NCBI RefSeq assembly: GCF_016887565.1
Contig: NZ_CP069396.1
Coordinates: forward strand, 10,460,001-10,524,000
Origin: Archangium violaceum
GTDB lineage: Bacteria > Myxococcota > Myxococcia > Myxococcales > Myxococcaceae
Direction of reading: 5' to 3'
Length of the DNA: 64,000 bases
Part shown: positions 33,243 through 42,212 of the stretch, one piece after another
Layout: each line of letters starts with the position of its first letter
Position numbering within the stretch: position 1 is the stretch's first letter
Notes under the pieces: generated by a model
Told to the model about the DNA's origin: nothing
Seen by the model: only the letters and a program-made list of their open reading frames with translations
The model's database searches: none
Position numbers and translations under genes: made by a program

Positions 33243-35092
33243 TCCATGGCCTCCCTGCTCGCCTGCTCGCGCAGGGGCAGCTCGATGATGAAGGTGGCGC
33301 CCTGGCCGGGCCCGGCGCTCTCGCAGCGCAGCTGACCTCCCAGCTCCTCGGCCGCCAGCGCGCTGGCGTGCAGCCCGAAGCCATGCCCACCCTTCTTCGT
33401 GGTGAACCCGTGCGCGAAGAGCCGCTCGAGGTGCTCCGGCGAGATTCCCACCCCGTTGTCCTCCACTTCGATTCGCAGCACCCGCTCCGCCCCTTCCCGC
33501 CGCACGTGGATGGACAGCTGCTTGTCCTTGCGCCCGCTCTCCATCAGCGCGTGCCGCGCGTTGCTCAACAGGTTCACGAGGATTTGAAGCAGCTGGTGCC
33601 GGTCCACCAGCACCGCGGGCACCTCGGCGTAGTCGCGCTGGACGCGGATGCCCAGCTGCTCGAAGGAGGTCGCGTGCAGGCGCAGCGCGTCGTCGATGAG
33701 CTCCGGCACCGGTACCTCCTCCACCCTGCCGCCGAAGCGCGCGTTCTCCTGCTGCATGCTTACCACGGACTTGATGTGCTCCACGTTGCGCGCCAATCCC
33801 TGCATCTCCACCAGCAACCGCTCGTGCTCCTTCATCAGGTGTTGCGACACCGAGGCGAGGTACTCCGGAAGCCGGCGTCCCCGATCGTCCTCCAACAAGA
33901 AGGCGGGCAGCCGCGCCTCGTGCTCGCGCAGCAGCTCCACCGCGCGCACCAGCTGGGGAGCCCGCGAGCCGCGCAGCCCCTCCATGACGAGCGTGGCCGC
34001 GACGTTGACGCTGTTGAGCGTGTTGCCCACGTTGTGCAACACGCCGGTGGCCACCTCCGCCATGCCCGCCCGGCGTGACATGTCCACCAGGTTGCGGTGC
34101 AGCTCGTCCAGCCGGGCCTCGGCCCGCTTGCGCTCGGTGACGTCCCGCCCGAACAACGTCACCCCCACCGCCCGTCCCTCCTCGCCCTGGATGGGGTGCA
34201 GGGAGAGATCCAACGTGATGGGGCGCCCCTCCTGCTGGAAGGGGATTTCATAGCGGACGGGCTGCCCTCCCAGCGTCCGGGCCAGGGCCGCGCGCCACGT
34301 GGCCCGCGTCTCCTCCGCGGACTCCTCGTCCAGCGCATCCCCCCGCTTCACCTCCCGTCCGAACGCCCGGCGGAACATCCGCCTCGCCGCCGCATTGGCG
34401 ATGACGATGTTCCCCTGTGGGTCCAGAGAACACACTGGATCATCCGTGTTTTCCAGGAGGCTGCGCAGCGTGCGCTCGTTCTCGCGCACCGTGGCGATGG
34501 CCTCGTCACGCGCGTAGCAGAACAGCGCGCTCACCCCCCAGCCGAGCAGCAGGACGAAGGCATCCATCACGCCCGAGGCCCACTGGCCAGGCCGGGCGAA
34601 GAGCGGCTCCAGGGTGCCGAACCCCGTCAGGCTGAGGGGGAGGAAGACACTGGCGTTGAGACAGAAGAACGCCGTGACGACGAGCCCCGTGCGCACCCCC
34701 ATCAGGTAGACCGCCAGGGCCGGGATGAGCATGGCCGTCGCGTGCGAGGCGATGGCGGGATGGGGCATCGCGAAGGTGGCACCGATGTAGCCGGCCACGA
34801 GCAGGCAGCACACCAGCATCGACGCGGGCCGGAGGGAGCGCCCCCGGCGCAGCACCCCCAGCACCATGCCGAAGAACGCCGCCATCACCAGGCCCAGCGC
34901 GAAGCGCGGAACGCTCACCTCCCGGAAGAACGACGCCGACAGCGCCAGCACCAGGTTGAGGAGCACCACACAGAGCGTGCACCCCACCAGCACGCGGTAG
35001 CGGCCGAGCTCGTCCGGCGGCAGCTGGCGCTGTCGCTCCGTCAGGAACGCATCCAGCCGCCCGAGCAACCACGCACGAGGCCCTTGGCCCAT
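33239..35092 (-). CDS. membrane sensor histidine kinase with PAS domain, paralogue of the 29938-31827 kinase
   Basis: A 617-residue kinase from ATG 35092, which has AAGGAA 9 bases upstream and aligns with the paralogue; an ATG at 35119 adds nine residues. About six N-terminal membrane helices are followed by a PAS domain (RSLLENTDDPVCSLDPQGNIV), the H-box EVATGVLHNVGN (His near 351) and a GHKL ATPase domain (NLLSNARHALM; DNGVGIS; GHGFGLH). It is the first gene of the operon and overlaps the hybrid by four bases. Two near-identical kinases flanking a receiver-kinase suggest signal integration or recent duplication. Confidence 0.9.
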   Translation of the reverse strand: MGQGPRAWLLGRLDAFLTERQRQLPPDELGRYRVLVGCTLCVVLLNLVLALSASFFREVSVPRFALGLVMAAFFGMVLGVLRRGRSLRPASMLVCCLLVAGYIGATFAMPHPAIASHATAMLIPALAVYLMGVRTGLVVTAFFCLNASVFLPLSLTGFGTLEPLFARPGQWASGVMDAFVLLLGWGVSALFCYARDEAIATVRENERTLRSLLENTDDPVCSLDPQGNIVIANAAARRMFRRAFGREVKRGDALDEESAEETRATWRAALARTLGGQPVRYEIPFQQEGRPITLDLSLHPIQGEEGRAVGVTLFGRDVTERKRAEARLDELHRNLVDMSRRAGMAEVATGVLHNVGNTLNSVNVAATLVMEGLRGSRAPQLVRAVELLREHEARLPAFLLEDDRGRRLPEYLASVSQHLMKEHERLLVEMQGLARNVEHIKSVVSMQQENARFGGRVEEVPVPELIDDALRLHATSFEQLGIRVQRDYAEVPAVLVDRHQLLQILVNLLSNARHALMESGRKDKQLSIHVRREGAERVLRIEVEDNGVGISPEHLERLFAHGFTTKKGGHGFGLHASALAAEELGGQLRCESAGPGQGATFIIELPLREQASREAME

Positions 35093-35191
35093 GACGAGAG
35101 ATTCCTTTGGCTCTGGCATCCCGGATGGTCGGTCCGTGAGTGTCCATTAGAGGACCCTCTTTATATCGCACACGAGCGGCCCCCATGACAA

Positions 35192-35223
35192 AAGCCACGA
35201 GCCCACCAGGGGGCCCGTGGCTT
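35192..35223 (-). terminator. rho-independent terminator after the hemerythrin gene
   Basis: AAGCCACGAGCCC (35192-35204) pairs with GGGCCCGTGGCTT (35211-35223) with one mismatch and a 6-base loop. On the minus strand the stem is followed by TTTTGTC, so it ends transcription coming from the hemerythrin gene (stop at 35279). Confidence 0.75.
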
Positions 35224-35278
35224 GCCTGAAGTCCGCTCGCGCCCACGCCCTGCTTGCGGGACGCAGTCGCCTGCTCGC

Positions 35279-35758
35279 TCACATCACCGGGGGTGGGGAC
35301 TCCTGATGCTCGGCCATGCGCAGCAGCTCTCGGTTGCGCCAGCTGTCGATGGCCCGCTGCATGTCGTCGCGCATGGAGACCAGGTCGTCGCGGTTGGCCA
35401 CGGACTCCACCTTGGGGAACAGCGCGCGCTCCTCCTGTCCCACATGCTCGGTCACCATCCGCTCCAGACGCGAGCACAGCTCCATCAGCCTCGGGTCGTT
35501 CTGCTTGACCTGGAGGAGCTCCGACACGAGCCGCTTCACCTCGGCGTGGTCCTGGAAGGACTCGTCGATGAGGCCGTCCACGCCCTGCTCCCGGGCGAAG
35601 GGATAGAACAACTGCTCCTCCAGCGCCGCGTGGATGGTGAGCGCCTCGGCCACCTTGCCCAGCAGGGAGATGCGCTCGTCCTCATCGCTGGCCTTGAGGC
35701 GCCGGAACAGATCGTCGACTTCCCGGTGCTGCTGCTTCAGTAGTTCGATCGCGCTCAC
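35279..35758 (-). CDS. hemerythrin-like (HHE) domain protein
   Basis: The start is GTG 35758, placed 8 bases after AAGGAG; 159 residues. The four-helix HHE cation-binding fold is indicated by LLKQQHREVDDLFRRL, IHAALEEQLFYPFARE, DHAEVKRLVSEL and TEHVGQEERALFPKVE, supplying the His and Glu iron ligands in the expected helices. Such cytoplasmic di-iron proteins bind oxygen or NO or take part in metal and redox stress handling. The gene has its own terminator at 35192-35223 and is preceded by 128 bp. A role in NO or oxygen response is possible but not shown. Confidence 0.9.
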   Translation of the reverse strand: MSAIELLKQQHREVDDLFRRLKASDEDERISLLGKVAEALTIHAALEEQLFYPFAREQGVDGLIDESFQDHAEVKRLVSELLQVKQNDPRLMELCSRLERMVTEHVGQEERALFPKVESVANRDDLVSMRDDMQRAIDSWRNRELLRMAEHQESPPPVM

Positions 35759-35886
35759 GGTTTTGGCTCCTTGGGGTCTTTCCCCGCCGGATTTCGTCCC
35801 CCGCCACACACTCCGCATGCTGGAGACGGGGGACAATCGGCGGGGAGCCCCGGCCCTCACACCTGCCCGCCTGGAAGGCGGCCGTG

Positions 35887-38019
35887 TCAGTCGCGAGCCA
35901 CCTGACGGAAGACGGCCAGGGAGCGGCCGGTCAGCTCGAAGTGGCCGGAGGGCACCGGCTCCTCGGGGCCCCGCTTGTCGTCCGCGGTGTAGAACTCGAT
36001 GACCCACCGGAAGCCCTCGGCCGGAGGAGGCACGGTGAAGCGCACGGGCTCGTGGTGGGCGTTGAGCAGCACCAGCAGTGCGTCGCCGATGATGCGCTGG
36101 CCGCGCTCGTCGGGCGTGGGGATGGCGTCACCGCCCAGGAGGAACGCGAGGGAGCGGACGAAGGGCTTTTCCCAATCCCCCGCGTCCATCTCCGTGCCAT
36201 CCGGGCGGAACCAGGTCAGGTCCTTGTACTCCGAGTCCCAGATGTGTTTGCCCTGGAAGAAGCGGCGGCGCTGCAGCACCGGCTGGCGGTGGCGGAACTG
36301 GATGAGCCGGGAGGTGAACTCCAGCAGGGCCTCGCGGCGCTTGTCGAGGTTCCAGTCCACCCAGGACAGCTCGTTGTCCTGGCAGTAGGCGTTGTTGTTA
36401 CCGCCCTGGGTGCGCCCCATCTCGTCGCCAGCCACCAGCATGGGCACGCCCTGGGAGAGGCAGAGCGAGGCGAGCAGGTTGCGCTTCTGGCGCTCGCGCA
36501 GGGCGATGATGCCGTTGTCCTCCGTCTCGCCCTCCACGCCGCAGTTCCACGCCTGGTTGTCGTCGGCGCCGTCACGGTTGTGCTCGCCGTTGGCCTCGTT
36601 GTGCTTGTGGCTGTAGGTGACGAGGTCGTGCAGGGTGAAGCCGTCGTGGGCGGTGACGAAGTTGATGCTGGCCTGCGGGCGGCGCTTCGCCTCCTGGTAG
36701 AGGTCCGAGGAGCCCGTGAGACGGTGGCCCACCTCGCCCGCGAGGTTCTCGTCGCCCTTCCAGTAGCGGCGCAGCGCATCGCGGTACTTGCCGTTCCACT
36801 CGCGCCAGGGCGCGGGGAAGCCGCCCACCTGGTAGCCGCCGAGCCCCACGTCCCACGGCTCGGCGATGAGCTTCACCCGGCCGAGCACCGGATCCTGGTT
36901 GATGATCTGGAAGATGGGGGCATGGGGGGAGAACTCACCCTTGCCCACGCGGCCGAGCACGGTGGCCAGGTCGAAGCGGAACCCGTCCACGTGCATCTCC
37001 TCCACCCAGTAGCGCAGGGAGTCGACGATGAGGCGCGCCGCCTGCGGGTTGGAGGCATTGAGGCTGTTGCCGCAGCCGGTGAAGTCCAGGTAGTAGCGCG
37101 CCTCGGGCATCAGCCAGTAGTAGGAGACGTTGTCGATGCCCTTGAGCGACAGCGTGGGCCCCAGGTGGTTGCCCTCGCAGGAGTGGTTGTAGACGACGTC
37201 GAGGAGCACCTCGATGCCGGCCGAGTGCAGCGCCTTCACCATCGCCTTGAACTCGTTGACGGCGGCGCCGGGAGTCTGGCGGCTGGCGTAGCGCTGCTCG
37301 GGGGCGAAGTAGCAGAGGGTGTTGTAGCCCCAGTAGTTGGACAGCCCCTTCTCGCCGAGGAAGGAGTCATCGGCGAAGGCGTGCACCGGCAGCAGCTCCA
37401 CCGCGGTGACGCCCAGCTTGAGCAGGTGCTCGATGACGGCCGGGTGGGCGAGGCCCGCGTAGGTGCCACGCTGGTGCTCGGGGACCTTGGGGTGGCGCAT
37501 GGTGAGGCCCTTGACGTGGGCCTCGTAGATGACGGTCTTGCGCCAGGGCACGTCCGGACGGCGCTCGTTGCCCCAGTCGAAGTAGTCACCCACCACCACG
37601 CTCTTGGGCATGCCCGCGGCGCTGTCCCGCTCGTCGCGCATGAGGTCCTGCTGCGCGTGCCCGAGCGGGTAGCCGAAGACGGGCTGGGACCAGTCCACCT
37701 CGCCATGGAGCGCCTTGGCGTACGGGTCCACCAGCAGCTTGAAGGGGTTGCAGCGCAGCCCCTTCTGCGGCTCGTACGGCCCGTGGACGCGCAGACCATA
37801 GAGCGTGCCCGACTCCAGTCCCGGCACGTAGCCGTGCCAGACGCAGTCGGTGACGCCCGGCAGGTCGAACCGCTCCACCTCCTTGGAGGGGTCCTGCGGG
37901 TCGAAGAGACACACCTCGACACGAGTTGCAGCCTGGGAGAAGACCGCGAAGTTCACTCCCGTCCCATCGAAGGTCGCGCCTCGCGGGTACGGCTTGCCCG
38001 GCCATACTTCCCTGGTCAT
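35887..38019 (-). CDS. glgX: glycogen debranching enzyme GlgX
   Basis: A 710-residue protein from ATG 38019, the standard GlgX length. An N-terminal carbohydrate-binding beta domain (CBM48: GATFDGTGVNFAVFSQAATRVE) precedes the GH13 barrel, with VIYEAHVKGLT, LLDVVYNHSCEGN, the nucleophile in VDGFRFDLATVLG, the acid/base Glu in KLIAEPWDVG and FVTAHDGFTLHDL. GlgX cuts alpha-1,6 branches of limit dextrins during glycogen breakdown. Glycogen synthase (46816-48246) is about 9 kb away rather than in one glg operon. It is divergent from the DUF4142 gene. Confidence 0.97.
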   Translation of the reverse strand: MTREVWPGKPYPRGATFDGTGVNFAVFSQAATRVEVCLFDPQDPSKEVERFDLPGVTDCVWHGYVPGLESGTLYGLRVHGPYEPQKGLRCNPFKLLVDPYAKALHGEVDWSQPVFGYPLGHAQQDLMRDERDSAAGMPKSVVVGDYFDWGNERRPDVPWRKTVIYEAHVKGLTMRHPKVPEHQRGTYAGLAHPAVIEHLLKLGVTAVELLPVHAFADDSFLGEKGLSNYWGYNTLCYFAPEQRYASRQTPGAAVNEFKAMVKALHSAGIEVLLDVVYNHSCEGNHLGPTLSLKGIDNVSYYWLMPEARYYLDFTGCGNSLNASNPQAARLIVDSLRYWVEEMHVDGFRFDLATVLGRVGKGEFSPHAPIFQIINQDPVLGRVKLIAEPWDVGLGGYQVGGFPAPWREWNGKYRDALRRYWKGDENLAGEVGHRLTGSSDLYQEAKRRPQASINFVTAHDGFTLHDLVTYSHKHNEANGEHNRDGADDNQAWNCGVEGETEDNGIIALRERQKRNLLASLCLSQGVPMLVAGDEMGRTQGGNNNAYCQDNELSWVDWNLDKRREALLEFTSRLIQFRHRQPVLQRRRFFQGKHIWDSEYKDLTWFRPDGTEMDAGDWEKPFVRSLAFLLGGDAIPTPDERGQRIIGDALLVLLNAHHEPVRFTVPPPAEGFRWVIEFYTADDKRGPEEPVPSGHFELTGRSLAVFRQVARD

Positions 38020-38265
38020 AGACGTCGGAATCCTTTCCAACACGGTGCTTGGGAGATGTGTGTGCCCGGGGAATCTGTGCGTGGAGGTCCCGCTATTCAA
38101 GGACTGCACGCTTCGTCCGACCCGGGACAGACGGAGTGTCCAGCAACCAGCGGCCAGGGCACCCCACCGTACGGTTCCGCACGCACGGGACCTGGGGACA
38201 CTCGAAGGATCTCCACCCGCTCGTCCAAGGTGCGCGCCGCCTTTCAAGGGAAAGGGAGAACGCAC

Positions 38266-38970
38266 ATGAAGCGGATGATTCAGGGTTTCCTCGTCGCGGG
38301 TACGCTGGTCCTCGGTGGCTCGGCGCTCGCGCAGCAGGGGGCCAAGGCCCAGGGCAAGGGCGGCACGGCCGAGTACCGGGGGTTCGTCGTGCCCACCGAC
38401 ACGAAGGCCCTGCTCGAGCGGCTGCACTACACCAACCAGCTGGAGATCAAGCTGGGCAAGCTGGCCCAGCAGAACTCCACCAACCCGGACGTGAAGTCCT
38501 TCGGCGAGACCATGGTGCGTGAGCACACCGACGCCGACGAGAAGCTGATGTCCTATGCGCAGAGCCAGGGCATCAAACTGGCGGACATGCCCAAGCCGAT
38601 GAACGACATGGAGAGGAAGGCCATGGCGGCCGACAAGGCCGTCACGGAGGAGCTCCAGGCGCTCAAGGGCGCGCCGTTCGACTCCTGTTACATCGCCAAC
38701 CTGGTGGGAGACCACGACGCCACGCTCGGCAAGCTGTTGGCCGGCCGTCAGGCGATCGGCACCGACAACGCGCAGCTCACCACGCTGGTGGATGACCTGA
38801 CCCAGCACGTGGCGCAGCACCGGCAGCAGGCCTACTCCGTGCTCAGCAAGTTGAACCCGCAGGCGACGGGCGTCGGCGGCGCGGGCAGCGACATGCAGCC
38901 GGAGAGCGAGTCGGGCACGGGCGGCCACATGGGCACGCACCCGGGCGGCGGCACCCAGCCGAAGAAGTAG
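38266..38970 (+). CDS. DUF4142-type secreted protein
   Basis: ATG 38266, 8 bases after GGGAGA, encodes 234 residues. The signal peptide (MKRMIQGFLVAGTLVLGGSALAQ) is followed by a helical domain typical of DUF4142 (KALLERLHYTNQLEIKLGKLAQ, FGETMVREHTDADEKLMSYA, VGDHDATLGKLL and DDLTQHVAQHRQQAYSVL), where conserved His residues sit as in ferritin-like bundles. A low-complexity Gly/His/Pro tail ends the protein. Periplasmic members are often stress-induced; mechanism unknown. It is divergent from glgX across a 246-bp region. Confidence 0.85.
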   Translation: MKRMIQGFLVAGTLVLGGSALAQQGAKAQGKGGTAEYRGFVVPTDTKALLERLHYTNQLEIKLGKLAQQNSTNPDVKSFGETMVREHTDADEKLMSYAQSQGIKLADMPKPMNDMERKAMAADKAVTEELQALKGAPFDSCYIANLVGDHDATLGKLLAGRQAIGTDNAQLTTLVDDLTQHVAQHRQQAYSVLSKLNPQATGVGGAGSDMQPESESGTGGHMGTHPGGGTQPKK

Positions 38971-39139
38971 TCGCGGTCCCCGGCCGGGCCCCGGCGCGTC
39001 GGAGAAGACTCCCTCGCGCCGGTCCCCGGTGGGAGGCCGGCCCCCCGGGCATACCCGCCGCATGCCTGCATGGAGGGCGCGAGAGCGTCTTTCCCTGGTG
39101 CGCTCCTGATGGTAGTGGAAAAGGAAGAGCACCTCCTTC

Positions 39140-39601
39140 ATGGGAATCGCTGACAGCCCATATCGGCGCGATCGACAGAGCGCCCGATGGACGGTCCTGG
39201 TGGGCGCGACTTGCGCCCTGACCCTGGCCGTGCTGGTCGGCGTGTGCTCGGCGGATGCTGGCGCTCGTGTGAGCACGGAGCCCCGAGGGCCCTCCGTGGC
39301 GCAGGGGTCCCAGCGGAAGAGCTCGGTCTCGGCCGATCTCCCCGGGAGCCAGGAGCGGCTGGTCGGCGTCCATGATCCATCGGTCCATGGCCGGCTGGAG
39401 CTGTCCCGGACGCCCCACAAGCCCACCCCACATCCCAAGCGAGCCGATCCACGCCTCGAGCTCGCGGTGCGGCAGGAGGCCCGGCTCGCGACACTGACGC
39501 GCACGCTCTTGTCGTGCACGTGGAGCGTGAGCCAGGGCCGCATCGCGGATCGGCCGGTGGTCGCCAACTGTCCCGCGCAAGGACCTCCGCGGACCGCGTG
39601 A
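39140..39601 (+). CDS. possible small membrane or secreted protein
   Basis: An ATG-initiated frame of 153 residues, with AAGGAAG about 12 bases upstream. The N-terminus is basic and then hydrophobic (WTVLVGATCALTLAVLVGV, about 18-36), consistent with a membrane anchor or signal sequence; the rest is basic, with no recognisable domain (RRDRQSARW, HKPTPHPKRADPR). Overlapping frames exist on the other strand, so coding status is uncertain. No family assigned. It lies in a 1.1-kb stretch between the DUF4142 gene and the antiporter that otherwise holds only one more small ORF. Confidence 0.35.
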   Translation: MGIADSPYRRDRQSARWTVLVGATCALTLAVLVGVCSADAGARVSTEPRGPSVAQGSQRKSSVSADLPGSQERLVGVHDPSVHGRLELSRTPHKPTPHPKRADPRLELAVRQEARLATLTRTLLSCTWSVSQGRIADRPVVANCPAQGPPRTA

Positions 39602-39728
39602 CGCTCCGGTCCCAGAGGTAGAGACGCGCTGGCCGCACGCATGGCTCGGTATACGAGACGGGTGTGCCCGCGCGTCGTGAATCCATCCCTTCGCCGCGCC
39701 AGCAGGACTGGCGCACGAGAGACACGCC

Positions 39729-39911
39729 TTGCGCGCAGAACACGATCTTTCCAAGTCCCCCGCCCCCCTCGAGTCCCCCTCGCCAACGACCCCGGAGGCA
39801 CCCGTCCCGAGCGAGTTCCACGCCCCATGGCAGACGTCGCGGCTCATCCTGGCCCTGATCGTCTGCCTGGGCATCATCTTCGCGGCCGTGGCGTACGAGA
39901 AGTTCGGCTGA
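39729..39911 (+). CDS. small single-span membrane protein
   Basis: A TTG-initiated frame of 60 residues with a Pro/Ser-rich N-terminal half (KSPAPLESPSPTTPEAP) and a C-terminal membrane helix (LILALIVCLGIIFAAVAYEKF). A strong hairpin begins 23 bp after its TGA, which supports a real transcript ending here. Myxobacterial genomes contain many such tail-anchored small proteins; the function is unknown. The non-ATG start and weak ribosome-binding site keep confidence moderate. Confidence 0.45.
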   Translation: MRAEHDLSKSPAPLESPSPTTPEAPVPSEFHAPWQTSRLILALIVCLGIIFAAVAYEKFG

Positions 39912-39933
39912 CGGGCGAGTGAGCGACTCCCCG

Positions 39934-39974
39934 GGCGCCGACCCCAACCCGGCCATGCGGACGGGGTCGGCGCC
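39934..39974 (+). terminator. strong hairpin terminator
   Basis: GGCGCCGACCCC (39934-39945) and GGGGTCGGCGCC (39963-39974) form a perfect 12-bp stem with a 17-base loop, followed by ACTTTCC. It most likely ends the transcript of the small membrane protein ORF upstream and insulates the antiporter gene. Confidence 0.75.
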
Positions 39975-40056
39975 ACTTTCCATGTCCCCCCCGCGCATCT
40001 GGCGAGGTGGGTCAGCACATTGATTTCCAGCGGTACTTCTCAGCGGGTGATTGGCG

Positions 40057-42147
40057 ATGCACGGAGCTCACGATTTCCTCAAGGCCCTGGCGATGGTCCT
40101 CTGCGTCGCGGCGGTGACGTCCGTCGTCTTCCAGCGACTGCGTCAACCCGTGGTGCTGGGGTACATCCTCGCGGGGCTCATCATCGGCCCCCATGTGCCC
40201 ATTCCGCTCGTCGCGGACGCCACCATCGTCCAGACCCTGTCGGAGCTGGGCGTCATCCTGCTCATGTTCTCGCTCGGGCTGGAGTTCAGCCTGCGCAAGC
40301 TGTTCCAGGTCGGCCCGACGGCGGGGCTCACGGCCGTCATCCAGTGCAGCCTGATGATCTGGCTCGGCTTCGTGGTGGGCCGGGCCTTCGGGTGGACGGC
40401 GCGCGAGAGCATCTTCACCGGGGCCATCATCGCCATCTCCAGTACGACGATCATCGCCAAGGCGTTCGACGAGCAGGGCATCCAGGGCAAGCTGCGCGAG
40501 CTGGTGGTGGGCGTGCTCATCGTCGAGGATCTCATCGCCATCCTGCTGATGGCGGCGCTCACGGCGATCTCCACGGGAGCGGGGCTGTCGGCCGGTCAGT
40601 TGACCCTCACCGTGGGACGGCTGGCCCTGTTCCTGGTGGGGCTGGTCGCGGTGGGCCTGCTGCTCGTGCCGCGCACGGTCCGCGCGGTGCACCGCCTGAA
40701 CCGCCCGGAGACGCTGCTGGTGTCGAGCGTCGGCATCTGCTTCGCCACCGCGCAGCTGGCGCAGGAGTTCGGCTATTCGGTGGCGCTCGGCGCGTTCCTC
40801 GCGGGCACGCTCGTGGCCGAATCGGGGAAGGAGAAGGACGTCGAGCACCTGGTGCAGCCGGTGCGCGACATGTTCGCGGCCATCTTCTTCGTGTCGGTGG
40901 GAATGCTCATCGACCCGGGGCTCATCGCCCAGCATTGGGTGGCCGTGGCCGTGCTGACGCTGGTGGTCATCGTCGGGAAGCTCGTGGGTGTCGGGCTGGG
41001 CGTGTTCCTCACCGGCAACGGGACACGCACGGCGATCCAATCGGGCATGAGCCTGGCGCAGATCGGTGAGTTCTCCTTCATCATCGCCGGCCTGGGCCTG
41101 TCGCTGAACGCCACGGGGACCTTCCTGTACCCGGTGGCCGTGGCCGTGTCCGCCATCACCACGCTGACCACCCCGTTCCTCATCCGGGCCTCGGGGCCGG
41201 TCGCCAACTACGTGGACCGGAAGCTGCCCGGACCGCTCCAGACGTTCGCCGCCCTCTATGGGACGTGGGTGGAGAACCTCCGCGCCGCGCCCCCGAGGCA
41301 GACGGTGGGCGCGAAGATCCGCCGCACCATCCGCCTGCTGCTGCTCGACTCGGCCCTGCTCACCGCGCTCGTCATCGGGACGTCCGTCGCCCTGAAGAGG
41401 ATCTCCCTGGCCATCGAGAGCACGGTGGGGCTGAGCGCCTCGGTGGCGCGCCTGCTGGGCATCGGGCTCGCGGTCGTCCTCGCGATTCCCTTCGGCGTGG
41501 GCATCATCCGGATGGCCCGCCAGCTGGGCGTGCTGCTCGCGGAGACGGCCCTGCCCGCCTCCACGGCGGTGAAGGGCAGGCTGGACCTGGCCGCGGCCCC
41601 GCGCCGCGTGCTCGTGTTGACGCTCCAGCTGGCGAGCCTCCTCATCGTGGGAGCCCCCATGGTGGCCCTCACGCAGCCCTTCCTCCCTGGCGTCCAGGGC
41701 GCGGTCGCGCTGTTGCTGCTCCTGGTGGTGTTCGGCGTGGGGTTCTGGCGCAGCGCCACGAATCTCCAGGGACACGTCCGGGCGGGCTCCCAGGTCATCG
41801 TCGAGACGCTCGCGGCCCAGTCCCACGGGGGGAGCACGAAGGCGCACGATGCGAGCCTCGAGGCGCTCCACCCGGTGCTGCCCGGGTTGGGCGAGCCGAC
41901 TCCCATCCGGCTCATGGCCTCCAGCCCGGCGGTGGGGCGGACGCTCGCGGAGCTGAACCTGCGAGGGATGACGGGAGCGACGGTGCTCGCCATCAAGCGC
42001 GGCGAGGGGGGCGTGGTCGTTCCCACGGCGAACGAGCAACTGCGCGAGGGAGACATCCTGGCGCTCGCCGGCACGCATGACGCGATCGACGCGGCACGAA
42101 GCGTGCTCGATGGAAGCGGAGCCCAGCCCGAGCAGGCGGTGCCCTGA
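40057..42147 (+). CDS. CPA2-family cation:proton antiporter with TrkA-C domain
   Basis: ATG 40057 (an in-frame TTG lies at 40051); 696 residues. The N-terminal 380 residues form the Na+/H+-exchanger-like core of the monovalent cation:proton antiporter-2 family (YILAGLIIGPHVP, LGLEFSLRKLF, AIIAISSTTIIAKAF, SVALGAFLAGTLVAES). A further membrane block of four or so helices lies at 410-570. A cytoplasmic TrkA-C/RCK_C ligand-binding domain closes the protein (LRGMTGATVLAIKRGEGGVV; LREGDILALAGT). Unlike KefB/KefC there is no TrkA-N nucleotide-binding domain. It likely exchanges K+ or Na+ for H+. Confidence 0.9.
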   Translation: MHGAHDFLKALAMVLCVAAVTSVVFQRLRQPVVLGYILAGLIIGPHVPIPLVADATIVQTLSELGVILLMFSLGLEFSLRKLFQVGPTAGLTAVIQCSLMIWLGFVVGRAFGWTARESIFTGAIIAISSTTIIAKAFDEQGIQGKLRELVVGVLIVEDLIAILLMAALTAISTGAGLSAGQLTLTVGRLALFLVGLVAVGLLLVPRTVRAVHRLNRPETLLVSSVGICFATAQLAQEFGYSVALGAFLAGTLVAESGKEKDVEHLVQPVRDMFAAIFFVSVGMLIDPGLIAQHWVAVAVLTLVVIVGKLVGVGLGVFLTGNGTRTAIQSGMSLAQIGEFSFIIAGLGLSLNATGTFLYPVAVAVSAITTLTTPFLIRASGPVANYVDRKLPGPLQTFAALYGTWVENLRAAPPRQTVGAKIRRTIRLLLLDSALLTALVIGTSVALKRISLAIESTVGLSASVARLLGIGLAVVLAIPFGVGIIRMARQLGVLLAETALPASTAVKGRLDLAAAPRRVLVLTLQLASLLIVGAPMVALTQPFLPGVQGAVALLLLLVVFGVGFWRSATNLQGHVRAGSQVIVETLAAQSHGGSTKAHDASLEALHPVLPGLGEPTPIRLMASSPAVGRTLAELNLRGMTGATVLAIKRGEGGVVVPTANEQLREGDILALAGTHDAIDAARSVLDGSGAQPEQAVP

Positions 42148-42163
42148 TCGGGTTGCGCATGCA

Positions 42164-42185
42164 CCCTCTCCCTCTGGGAGAGGGG
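42164..42185. repeat. hairpin repeat copy 4
   Basis: A single hairpin with CCCTCTCCC and GGGAGAGGG arms lies between the convergent antiporter and pilus-N-domain genes. It lacks the GGGGTGAGGGT tail. It could serve as a bidirectional terminator. Confidence 0.75.
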
Positions 42186-42212
42186 ACATCCACGGGACCC
42201 ACTCCAACTGAC

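Noticed and set aside
35887-39828. 1313-codon GlgX with a long N-terminal extension
   Set aside because: The region upstream of ATG 38019 is antisense to the DUF4142 gene and has no family similarity; standard GlgX length begins at 38019.
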